From positions 28,624 through 42,625 of the forward strand of contig MU631460.1 in assembly GCA_026770615.1 (NCBI GenBank): a DNA stretch of 14,002 nucleotides, read 5' to 3'. The notes below the pieces were generated by a model, which saw nothing but the letters and a program-made list of their open reading frames with translations, searched no databases and was not told where the DNA came from. This stretch comes from Pavlovales sp. CCMP2436. Taxonomy: Eukaryota; Haptophyta; Pavlovophyceae; Pavlovales. Position 1 is the first letter of the stretch, and each line of letters opens with the position of its first letter. The position numbers were made by a program, and so were the translations under genes. Shown piece after piece: positions 6,849 to 14,002 of this stretch.

Positions 6849-8834
6849 TTAGTCGGCTGCGCTGGCTTGAGCGCCACCGCGCGTGCCGATGGATCTCCGG
6901 TAGTGTGCCCGGGCAAGGGCGTTTATGGAGATGATCTGCAGGTTGCTGTTTGTCGTGTTCCCGCGCTGGGTAGCGATCGGGGCCAGCGCGCTCAAGCGCG
7001 CGAGCAGTAGCTGCGCATGGCCGCGTGCCGCGATCGTACCGATCGTGTCGATGAGCTGCTTCTTGATGCGCGCGATCACCTCCATCGGACTCACGCCCAT
7101 CAGCGCGTACATCTTACGGCCTCCCTGCGCCGCGATTTCTTTGACGAGCGAGTGCGTGTTGGCGCTGACCTCACCAAAAGCGCCGATGACGATCCCGCGG
7201 ATCGGCTTGACGGTGTTGAGCTTGGCCTCGATCGGGCCGATGCTGGCGTTCGGGCCGTTTAGGTGGGGGCCGGGTAGCGCGAGGCCGAATACCCTGTCCT
7301 GGGCACGAGCTTTCCTGAGATACTCGGCCTCGAGGGGCTTTGCCCGGCGCGCGACGCCGGGGGGAGGGCAACATTATCGTCAGTGTTATAGCTTGGGCAG
7401 AATGCGAGTCTTAACCTCTATTAGCTGCAGCCGACCCCTCACTGGGTCGACGCGCACGACGACGTCCGGCGTGATGACGCGGAGTCTGTGCGTCTAGCCG
7501 GTCAGAGCTGCCTGCGCCTGTGCGGCTGCGATGGCGGCTGGCGGGAGAACGGATGAGAAGAAGGCGGAGTCCTCTGCGACTGCGTAGCCGCCGACGTCCT
7601 TGATCGCGCTGGCAAGCGTTTGCACGATCGGATCATGGCGGAAGATCGACTCCTGGTTGCCTGTCCACGCTGCGGCGACGGCAATGACGCCGTATGCGTC
7701 GAGGGGGCCTCCGCGCAGAGAGACGTTCAGCTGCTGTCCTACGAAGTGGGCACATGCAGGACTTTTGCCGGCGATATAGCGCACGTAGCACTCGCGGAAC
7801 TCTGCGGGGCACATGTTGGTCTGTTTACCGCCGGGCAAGACAGTGAGGAAAGCACGCGAGTACTCATCAACAGCGCGGTAGACAATTGCCTCGTGCGAGC
7901 GCGGGCGGGGCATGGCGTCAATCTTGTCGTTCAGGCTTTTGTGCTCCGACTCCCCAGTCTGGGCGGTAATGGCGTGCTGGAGCTTTTGAATGCCGGCGCC
8001 CATAGAGGAGAAGGGTTGCGCAAGGGGGCCTGACGCGGGGGTTAGGCTGCTAGTAGGGGCTACACACGCTTGGAGCTCTGCCCACGCTGCATCTGCACCC
8101 ATGGCGACGGCGCAGCCCGAAGCGAGGAATGGCCCCAAGTTGTAGGAGCCATTGTCGAACGAGCCCGCGCCGATGAGCTGTGTGATGTGCGGCGTAGCAT
8201 AGTAGCCCGGAACCGTCTGGCCTGCGTTATTAAGGGAGGGTACAAGGAGGGGGATGACTTTTGCAACCGTGCTCGCGTATGCTGCGTTGCGGAGCTGCAC
8301 GCGCGCGCGCAGGCCCAGCCCCCCTAATAGCATGGGGAGTTGCTTGCGCTCGGGCCCGAGGGGCACGGCGTCGATATCGATGCCGGCGATGTCGTTCGAG
8401 AGCTCGGTGATGAGGGCGTCCATCCGCTGAGCGAGCTCAAGCGTGTGGTCGGGGAGCACGTGCTGCAGCCAGTAGTCGATGGTGTGCTGCATGCTGAGCG
8501 TGAGCATCTGGTGTCGGTGCTGCGGGTGGTCGCGCAAGGTGTTGTGTATCCTGCGCGCGTCCGCCTCGACCTTCTTCCACACCTCGTCAACATGCAGCCG
8601 GATGAAGTTGTCGTCTCCAATTGGGACTCCTCCGTGCACGATGTCTAAGGCGGGCAAGGCTGTAGAGGCAGGGAAGTGTTCGCGTTGGCCGAGGGGGACA
8701 GGGGGGGTCAAGGCGCCAGCAGCGGTTGCTGCGTTGGGGTGCGGGGGCCCCCTCCGCTGCGCAAGCGCGCAGCACTCTCCTGTGGAAGATGAGACAGGAA
8801 ATCGGCATGTGCGCACTTCGAGGGCACGCCAAGG
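6849..8834 (-). pseudogene. 5'-truncated retroelement ORF: post-RT region plus PD-(D/E)XK-like endonuclease
   Basis: One minus-strand frame spans 662 codons with four in-frame stops. From 8834 to 7497 it is open (about 440 codons from a GTG at 8816; no good ATG start). It carries motifs found after the RT core in some non-LTR-type elements: GGVPIGDDNF (residues 62-71), LPMLLGGLGLR (160-170) and FRHDPIVQTL (392-401). After a TAG at 7494-7496 the same frame gives TPDVVVRVDP...LIEVKT (about 7470-7407), a PD-x(n)-ExK nuclease signature. Stops at 7386, 7380 and 7374 follow, then an open C-terminal block to a TAA-type end at 6849 (EAEYLRKARAQD; GPIEAKL...PIRGIVIGAFGE). The Cys/His zinc knuckle expected before RHD is mostly lost. 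No RT catalytic core exists upstream, so this is a dead, 5'-truncated copy. The family call rests on remembered motif patterns. Confidence 0.65.
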
Positions 8835-9117
8835 TCATCATTGCGCGCGCACCGGCACCGGCACTGGCAACGGCGGCGGCACACGCACTGACAGCGACGA
8901 CGACGGCAACCCCGACGAGTGGGCTGAGGGCGCGTACCACCTCCGCAGGGAGACACGGTTTGGGATCGGCGCCTAAGTATGCCGACTGGGTGACTACATG
9001 CCGCCTGGGTGACTGAACGTCGTCGCGCCTACACGCTCGGAGTCGACCACTTCTGAGACAGAATGTCTGCAACCCACTGCCTGCTGCCCTTTTCTATTGT
9101 AAGTAAGTCGTAGTATA
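8835..9117. other. Gene-poor stretch with a 19-bp tandem duplication
   Basis: Low-complexity GGCACCGGCAC-like runs occur at ~8848-8900. A 19-bp unit beginning ATGCCG and containing CTGGGTGACT occurs twice in tandem (8979-8997 and 8998-9016, three mismatches). The missing RT core of the retroelement is not recognisable here. Confidence 0.5.
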
Positions 9118-9616
9118 AAAAAAGAAGTCCCGAAATGGCTGCCACCCGCTGTGGGCGGAGCGACGCCGACACGGGCAGGATAGATCAGAGAGACCCGTTT
9201 GACATGCGGAAAGAAGCTCGCCCGGTCCGGAACGACCTAGTACATCGCACCTCCTAGCCAGACCTCCGTCCGCGCGCGTCTCGTGAAAATCCTTCGTGCT
9301 GTGCGAGCTCGGATCCTGGGCTCCACACGCATTTGGGCCATAGTGCGCGGACACCGAGGGTTGGTCAACGCGGACACCGAGCCCGCGGGCTCTGCCGTTT
9401 GGGCACTATGGCCCGAACGCGCGTGGAGCTCGCGCAGCATGAAGGATCTTCACGAGACGCGCGCGGACGGAGGTCTGACTGCGAGGCGCGATATACTAGG
9501 TCGTTCCGGACCGGGCGAGCTTCTTTCCGCATGTCAAACGGGTCCCTCTGACTTGTCCTGTCCGTGTCGGCGTCGCGCTCTCCACCAGCGGAAAATTGAC
9601 TTTCGACTTCTTTTTT
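9118..9616. mobile_element. 0.5-kb foldback element (large imperfect inverted repeat)
   Basis: The left arm 9160-9346 and right arm 9403-9576 are reverse complements at roughly nine bases in ten. The 13-nt length difference is explained by one extra segment in the left arm near 9310-9323. A second, outer inverted pair (AAAAAAGAAGTC at 9118-9129; GACTTCTTTTTT at 9605-9616) bounds the structure. The 56-nt loop (9347-9402) has two GCGGACACCGAG repeats and a perfect 14-bp palindrome, GAGCCCGCGGGCTC (9379-9392). The ORFs inside are mirror images of each other and show no domain. No clear target duplication is visible. It could be a foldback transposon or a local inverted duplication; a transcript would form a long hairpin. 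Confidence 0.85.
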
Positions 9617-9825
9617 CGCACCCTCAATAATCCCGACCGGTGGGGTGCAAAATCTCATGAGTTTCGTCGTTTTTACAGGATTAAAGATATTTATATTACA
9701 GGATTTGGTTCTTTAACCGACAGGGGGCTGCAAGGGGGGAGACGTTAAAAGAACTATTAATAAACAAACAAAATCTCCGAGCTAATTACAAGGCCCGAAC
9801 AATCACGGCAAAACTTTGTCGGAGG
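9617..9825. other. AT-rich intergenic region upstream of the TIR-like gene
   Basis: No gene is seen. The 16-mer GACGTTAAAAGAACTA at 9741-9756 recurs at 11320-11335, so the pair flanks the TIR-like gene and the first repeat unit. The sequence before 9826 is rich in AAAC and AATAAAC and presumably includes the 5' untranslated region. Confidence 0.45.
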
Positions 9826-10779
9826 ATGGAGCGAACGTTTGGTGGTGTCGAGCCCGTGATGAAGAAGTCAAAGAGCATGGCCTCTGCCGTCCAATTCGCC
9901 TCACTGCTCGGCGGCCGCTCGGTGGATAATGCCTACCAGCACGGCCTCTCGTCGCTGCGCGCCATCTCAATGGCGGTGCTGCGGAGGGAGGACCTCTCTC
10001 CGAGCACGTGTCTAGCCTGCGCGCCGGTGGGTTTGCGCAGCTTCTCGCGTCTGCACGTGTCGAAGGCCGTGCCCGCGTTGCCTGGCCAGATCGACGCCTT
10101 CGTGTCCCACAGCTGGCATGATGATCCCAACGCAAAGTGGTTCGCGCTGCAGGGCTGGCGCTCGGCCTTCAAGCTGGAGCATAAGCGCGAGCCGCTGATC
10201 TGGTTTGGTAAGACGCCCCTAGCTACCTACGCATTTGCGCCGCCTGCCCGCGCGCGTCGCGACTCGCCCTCTGCGCTGGCGACTCGCCCTCTGCACTGGT
10301 GATGCTCACACTGCCCTTCGACTGTCGCTGCGCCCGCAGACCGGCAGTGCATCGATCAGTCGCAGATCGGCGAAGGGATCGCGCAGATTCCCTTCTACCT
10401 CGCCTCATGCCGCCAGCTCCTCCTTTTGGTGGGCGACACCTACTACGACCGACTCTGGTGCCTGATCGAGGTCTATGTCTCTTTGGAGATGGGCAGGGCC
10501 GATGTCAAACTCATCAGTTTGGGCGGCTCCGCCGCGGCCGACGTCAGCTCTTTGGACGTGCGCCGCGCTGAGTGCTCGGTGGCGGAGGACACGCAGATGC
10601 TGAGAGGGGTTTTCGGCGACCTCGACGTCTTCTCGATCTGCCTGCGCGAGCTCACCCGCACCTCGACGATGGATGCGACCTCTCCCTCTCCGTCGTCGCA
10701 GGACCGCTTCCAGGACAGCTTTGGAATGTACTGCCCGAACCCGAACTTGGAGTCGGCCGTCAAAGTTGAGGAGGAATGA
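9826..10779 (+). CDS. TIR-like domain protein, two exons (9826-10207, 10340-10779)
   Basis: The spliced product is 273 residues. Seen: FVSHSWHDDPNAKW (92-105), like the first strand of TIR domains; EPLIWFD|RQCIDQ (122-134), where the split D codon is rebuilt exactly by splicing; LPFYLASC-like IPFYLASC (144-151); LLLLVGDTYYDRLWCLIEVYV (154-174). The WC-x2-E at 167-171 corresponds to the W-C-x-x-E position that holds the catalytic Glu of NAD-cleaving TIR domains. The N-terminal ~85 residues and the Ser-rich tail (~245-273) show no domain. Proteins with FVSHSW...CIDQ...RLWC..E are widespread in algae and other protists, but their role is not settled; NADase activity or signalling is inference. 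ATG 9826 is the first in-frame Met after the upstream AT-rich region. Further upstream exons cannot be excluded. The gene is intact and isolated. Confidence 0.8.
10208..10339 (+). other. Spliceosomal intron of the TIR-like gene (132 bp)
   Basis: The donor G|GTAAG is at 10208 and the acceptor CGCAG|AC is at 10339. The length is not a multiple of three and the intron is open in some frames, but only removal joins IWF-D-RQCIDQ in phase. It contains a 20-bp tandem duplication (10259-10278 and 10279-10298, one mismatch). Confidence 0.85.
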
Positions 10780-10905
10780 TCTGCTCCGTCGCGGAGGAGT
10801 TAGAATTTGAACCATGCGCCGGGTCCTCTGATGCAAGTCAGAGTCTTCATCTCGATCGGTTTTGGCTTACAGTAGAGATAGTGCATCACAAGTATAGAAT
10901 AAACA

Positions 10906-11282
10906 GGGACTCTAGCTGGCTGGCTGACTGCAAACTGCTGTTAGCTGTGAACCCGGCTCTTATAATCTTGCTCAGGGCCTCCTGAGGGCCCCCCCGGGAG
11001 CGTCCGCCGAAGGCGCCGCCAGAAGCCCATGCAACTGCCTTCATTTGGCAGTTGCCCCGAATTCGGCCAAATCCGGATTGGAATTAGTCTACTGGCACGA
11101 GTTGTGACACATTCGTACTCGCACTTATTTTTATCGCAAGCGAATTTCGTTGGTGCAGCCCCACGCTCACTATTTTTCAGTGCGCCTGAGGGCCGCGCCA
11201 CTGATAAACGCCTAAGGACCGCAGCCGGGGGCTCCAGGGCCCCACGGCAGATTTTCTACGTTACGCCTTTTCTAAGAGCCAG
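10906..11282 (+). repeat. Tandem unit A: leader plus CCGGCTCTTA-family element
   Basis: The unit begins GGGACTCTAGCTGGCTGGCT and includes CTGCTGTTAGCTGTGAAC (to 10952). It then holds a 330-bp element (10953-11282) running from CCGGCTCTTATAATC to TTTCTAAGAGCCAG. Unit B (11351-11912) repeats the whole arrangement with about 85% identity in the element. The 3' end ACGTTACGCCTTTTCTAAG matches the MITE at 2099-2244. No matching 8-bp duplications flank this copy. It preserves the empty site of the MITE nested in unit B. Confidence 0.8.
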
Positions 11283-11350
11283 CTACGTGAAGAAGGTATA
11301 GAAAAAACATAAGTCGGGGGACGTTAAAAGAACTAGTACTAAAAAAAGGG

Positions 11351-11912
11351 GGGACTCTAGCTGGCTGGCTGACTGCTGACTGCTGTTACAGGGGATCGCG
11401 GACAATAAGAAACCGTAATGTTAACGTTTTTTGTGCCCTTCAATAGTAATTTAAGCAAAATTTAACAATTATTTGTATGTATTTTGCTAAGAAACTGAGC
11501 CTCGGCCTCAAATTCGCCGTTCTTATTGCCCGCGATTCCCTGTAGCTGTGAACCCGGCTCTTATAATCTTGCTCAGAGCCCCCGGAGGGTTCCCCCGGGA
11601 GCGTCCGCCGGAGGCGCCGCCAGAGGCCCCTGTGACTGCCTTTATTTGGCAGTTGCCCCGGATTCGGTCCAGTCCGGGCTCGAAATAGTCTACTATCACG
11701 AGCTGTAACACATTCGTACTCGCGCGCAACCAGCCTATTTATTAAAGCCGTATTTATTTTTATCACAAGCGAAATTTGTTGGTGTACCCCCACGCTCACT
11801 AATTCGCTGTGCACCTGGGCGCCGCGCCACTGATAAACGTCCAGGGGACCCAGCCGGGGGCTCCAGGGCCCCAAGAGAGATTTTCGTACGTTACGCCTTT
11901 TCTAAGAGCCGG
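11351..11912 (+). repeat. Tandem unit B, with nested MITE
   Basis: This is a second copy of unit A, separated from it by 68 bp. The leader is 11351-11388, interrupted by a 154-bp insertion (11389-11542). The CCGGCTCTTA-family element follows at 11554-11912 (359 bp), ending TAAGAGCCGG. It has ~27 bp extra (near 11727-11750) relative to unit A. An open minus frame crosses the unit but shows no domain. Confidence 0.8.
11389..11542. mobile_element. 154-bp MITE with TA target duplication
   Basis: The terminal inverted repeats start CAGGGGATCGCGGACAATAA at 11389 and end with the complement (TTATTGCCCGCGATTCCCTG) at 11542, with 21 of 23 positions matching. The interior is AT-rich and non-coding. 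Comparison with unit A (GCTGTTAGCTGTG, uninterrupted) shows that the element plus one extra TA (11387-11388 and 11543-11544) was inserted. TA duplication with CAGGG ends fits Tc1/mariner-like MITEs. A 3-bp TTA duplication fits less well, because the right flank reads GTA. Confidence 0.85.
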
Positions 11913-12031
11913 CAGTGGAGAAATAAGAACTAAATTATACAATCATATATATTGGCGGCTCAGCATGATTCAACAGAGGGTGTTCACTCACGCAGACTTG
12001 GTCGACGTCAGACATCAATCCTGCCAGCAGG
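11913..12031. other. Short spacer after unit B
   Basis: This is an AT-rich patch (~11932-11954) followed by unremarkable sequence. No feature is recognised. Confidence 0.3.
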
Positions 12032-12100
12032 GGTGGTAAAGGTGAAGTTGGTGACGAACTCGTAGCAGATACCACAGCCCCCCCCCCCCACACACACACC
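12032..12100. repeat. Dispersed poly(C)/(CA)-tailed repeat, copy 2
   Basis: This is the same ~45-bp head (GGTGGTAAAGGTGAAGTTGG to ACCACAG) as 1353-1403, followed by 12 C (12078-12089), a CA run and a longer C-rich tract to ~12155. Head and tail recur together, so the microsatellite is part of the repeat unit. Confidence 0.65.
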
Positions 12101-12180
12101 CACCCCCACCCCTACCCCCCCCACCCCCACCAATACATCCACCCACCCCCCAAGGACGTACGTTACTGGGCGGGGAATGG

Positions 12181-12592
12181 GTGCGTGTGCCCTACGTAAA
12201 ATACAATAACGTTCGTTGGCTGTGCTGGGCTACCGTTTGCGCGGGGCTCACAGACATCGACCAACGTATATTTCCAATCGGAAATTACGCTGGGCGGGAA
12301 CGTGTGATGCGCATGAGCATGGCGAGGTTTCTTCGCAAGTTCATGAGTGCGTGGGTCAACGCACCGACGAAACGGGCGACCGCTGATCTCCTACGGACAA
12401 GATCTACCTTGCGAGCTCAACATCGTCAGCTTTAAAATTGACGGGCAAGCAGTCGACATTTGCGTCTCAAAGAGCTGGGGCAATGCCGCACAAGACAAGG
12501 AGGTCCTGGCGCAAACTGACGAGACTACCGGACGTGGAAATCTTCAAGAAAACCCAAACGAAATCGTCTGCTCGGAGCTCTGTCGGTGCTGA
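12181..12592 (+). other. Possible eroded coding fragment, unrecognised
   Basis: Two overlapping plus frames (from about 12181 to 12435 and 12347 to 12592) give mixed-composition peptides, such as LNIVSFKIDGQAVDICVSKSWG, that are less repetitive than the surrounding GC-rich shadows. They could be one gene fragment with a frameshift near 12380-12420. No domain is recognised and no start is convincing. Confidence 0.2.
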
Positions 12593-13089
12593 ATGCCAGC
12601 ACACCCTGCGTACTGGACTTCTCCCTTCCCTTCTTTCATCCTATGTAACCGATCATTCAATATAGGCGGGCACTCCGACTGACATGGTGGTCCGGTCGGT
12701 GCACCCTCAAAGAAAACCTTTCTCATACCCGAAGACCATCACTCCAACAACCATACTCTGGTGTTTGGGCGATTAGGGAAACCGCTGCCGCTCCCTTGCT
12801 CGGTGGTAGCCACCGTCTACGGTGTTTACCACCAACCGACCCGCCGCCATGGCGAGATTTGACTGACTTCACGTTCGCGTGTCCCGAGCGCTGAGGCCAG
12901 ACAGGACTGGATAAACCGTCGGATCTGCACTCTTGAGAGCTGATCCGACTTCCCATTAGACGCTTTGGTTAATCCATCGTTCCTGGCCGAAAACCGGCAC
13001 CGCCGGTATCCCATTAGGCAAAATTTCGGCAAGGTATTGTCATCGTACTCGCACGCGCTCTCCGCAACTGCAACTGCGGTGCGGTGAGC
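12593..13089. other. Gene-poor stretch with one compact hairpin
   Basis: No supportable gene. At 12802-12833 an outer stem GGTGGTA/TACCACC encloses an inner stem CACCG-TCTA-CGGTG, forming a short two-part hairpin. Confidence 0.45.
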
Positions 13090-13313
13090 CGGCTGCGGCG
13101 AGCTGCCTGCGGCGCGCGGCCTGCGGCACGCGGCTTAGTTAGTGCACGCGGCCTGTGGCGCGCGGCCTACGGTGCCCGGCCTGCGGTGCGCGGCCTGCGT
13201 GCGCGGCCTGCGGCGCTCGGCCTGCGGCGCGCGGCCAGCGGCGCGCGGCTAAGCGCGCGCGGCCTAGTGCGCGCGGCCTAGTGCGCGCGGCCTAGAGCGC
13301 GCGGCCTAGTGTG
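13090..13313 (+). repeat. 14-bp GC-rich minisatellite, about 16 units
   Basis: Units follow CGGCCTGCGGCGCG. The last units drift to CGGCCTAGTGCGCG, and one mid-array unit is expanded (near 13133-13150). Because 14 is not a multiple of three, the Ala/Arg-rich frame across it is an artefact of composition. The CGGCC and GCGCGC palindromes give strong pairing potential. Confidence 0.9.
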
Positions 13314-13330
13314 TAAGTTTCTAGTTCAAT

Positions 13331-13534
13331 GTCCGGACCCGACTGGATTTAAGTGTTGAAAAAACACTCAGATCCGGGATCCACCCCGAGCACACGGATA
13401 CTGTCCCCACCGCTGATCAGTTCAGCCACACGACGATCGACGACTGACGACTCTCGACTGGCGCGCTGACCGACCTCCACTGCTCTCCCTCGCGTCGTCT
13501 AAAAATGCAGCACCGTCTGCGAGTGCGGCCCACC
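13331..13534 (+). repeat. Dispersed repeat, copy C, with conserved hairpin
   Basis: This is homologous to copies A and B. The stem AGTGTT/AACACT (13352-13357, 13363-13368) is identical to that of copy B, while the loop differs (GAAAA versus GAGG). The repeat overlaps the 3' end of the minus-strand ORF at 13499 and extends beyond its stop, so it may be the 3' part of that gene or element. Confidence 0.8.
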
Positions 13535-14002
13535 TTCGCGCATCCCAAACATTACTTCCTCGCAAGCCTGGCTCGCATATGTTGAGATTTTTTCCCGGAG
13601 GCAAAAACCACAAATATACGCGCGTTGCTGGCCTCGGCTGGGCCTGAGGGCGGGCTTAGGCTGCATGTAGGGTATGGTCGGGTTTACACCTGTGAATGAA
13701 TCTTCTTTATTCGTAGGTTGGTTGCGCATCAGGCATCTTTGTTTGACAGGGGTAGTCAGTACACTGGTGTCCGTTGGGGGTATGGGTTCTTGCTGTATAT
13801 GTGGTATGGCCATTGGGAATACGGGCTCATAATGAGAGATGCTGTGCGTTGGGGGTATAGGCTCATACCGCAGAAATGGTATGGCCGCTGGTGCCTCGAT
13901 TTGGGCAATGCTGTCCGTTAGGGGTATGGGCTCATACTGCATAGGTGGTATGGCCGCTGGTGCTTCGTTTTGGGCGATGCTGTCTGTTGGGGGTATGGGC
14001 TC
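13499..14002 (-). CDS. C-terminal part of a repeat-containing hypothetical protein, 5' end off window
   Basis: The minus-strand frame is open from the window edge (14002) to a TAG ending at 13499. The start lies outside, and the Met at 13942 is internal. The visible N-terminal half consists of imperfect 23-25-residue repeats: EPIPPTDSIAQ followed by EAPAAIP-like segments, at least three full copies and part of a fourth (about 13770-14002, 69-75 bp each). These are Pro-rich and probably unstructured. The C-terminal part has YICGFC with a later Cys, too few ligands to call a zinc finger. The last codons and the 3' region form part of the dispersed repeat at 13331-13534. Beside copies A and B the equivalent place encodes CWNCG and CYRCG peptides. 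The function is unknown; it may be a mobile-element protein. Confidence 0.5.
   Translation of the reverse strand, partial: EPIPPTDSIAQNEAPAAIPPMQYEPIPLTDSIAQIEAPAAIPFLRYEPIPPTHSISHYEPVFPMAIPHIQQEPIPPTDTSVLTTPVKQRCLMRNQPTNKEDSFTGVNPTIPYMQPKPALRPSRGQQRAYICGFCLREKISTYASQACEEVMFGMREGGPHSQTVLHF
13770..14002 (-). repeat. 69-75-bp coding tandem repeat
   Basis: On the plus strand the motif GTTGGGGGTATGGG or a close variant recurs near 13774, 13848, 13917 and 13986, spaced 69-75 bp. Indels between copies are multiples of three, so the minus-strand reading frame is kept. The array continues past the window edge. Confidence 0.8.

Noticed and set aside
6925..7497. 190-codon plus-strand ORF
   Set aside because: It is antisense to the retroelement frame that carries the nuclease and C-terminal motifs.
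8587..9072. 161-codon minus-strand ORF as the missing RT core
   Set aside because: No RT motifs (no YADD-like box); Ala/Arg-rich composition; overlaps the better-supported frame.
10945..11290. 8-bp target duplications for the two long CCGGCTCTTA-family elements
   Set aside because: Left flanks are the same (CTGTGAAC) because the units are duplicated, and the right flanks (CTACGTGA, CAGTGGAG) do not match them.
11385..11545. PIF/Harbinger-type TTA target duplication for the nested MITE
   Set aside because: The right flank reads GTA; only TA is duplicated exactly when compared with the empty site.
13084..13281. Ala/Arg-rich ORF across the minisatellite
   Set aside because: The unit length of 14 bp is not a multiple of three, so the frame is incidental.
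13770..14002. Tandem repeats as a CRISPR array
   Set aside because: Repeats are coding, imperfect, contiguous without unique spacers, and in a eukaryotic context.
1..14002. A bacterial defence island or operon
   Set aside because: Spliceosomal intron, plastid leader, dispersed MITEs and retroelements, and absence of co-directional gene clusters all argue for a eukaryotic nuclear genome.

Overview
The window looks like nuclear DNA of a GC-rich, repeat-rich eukaryotic microalga, most plausibly one with a red-derived secondary plastid (haptophyte or photosynthetic stramenopile). Three observations point that way. A gene at 9826-10779 is split by a GTAAG...CAG intron. A methyltransferase at 5349-6065 begins with a signal peptide followed by an A|FTP motif typical of bipartite plastid leaders in such algae. 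The rest is mostly transposon-derived sequence. The lineage is inferred; no ribosomal or organellar marker is present.

Layout. 1-900: no gene, one diverged internal duplication. 901-1287: a terminal-inverted-repeat element. 1353-1428: a repeat ending in poly(C)/(CA), found again at 12032. About 1430-3976: a decayed retrotransposon with RNase H, a CCHC-type zinc motif and an OTU-type cysteine protease region. A 146-bp MITE-like element (2099-2244, 8-bp target duplication) interrupts it just after the last catalytic Asp codon of RNase H. 3977-5348: no intact gene; it holds copy A of a dispersed repeat and two identical 30-bp repeats. 5349-6065: intact plastid-type PEMT/ICMT-like methyltransferase. 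6066-6848: AT-rich DNA, dispersed repeat copy B, a long hairpin and a 32-bp tandem duplication. 6849-8834 (minus): 5'-truncated retroelement ORF with a post-RT region and a PD-(D/E)XK-like endonuclease, broken by stops.

9118-9616: a 0.5-kb foldback with arms of about 175-187 nt. 9826-10779: intact two-exon gene for a TIR-like protein. 10906-11912: two tandem copies of a repeat unit, each with an element of the same family as the 2099 MITE. The second copy carries a nested 154-bp TA-target MITE whose empty site is preserved in the first copy. 11913-13080: no confident gene. 13090-13313: a 14-bp GC-rich minisatellite. 13331-13534: dispersed repeat copy C. 13499-14002 (minus): the C-terminal end of a repeat-containing ORF that runs off the window.

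The two host-like genes (methyltransferase and TIR-like protein) show no operon or pathway link; they are isolated among mobile DNA. The best-supported unusual content is the nested transposon archaeology: insertions whose exact boundaries, target duplications and pre-insertion frames or sites can be read directly. I found no CRISPR array, tRNA, rRNA or bacterial-style operon.
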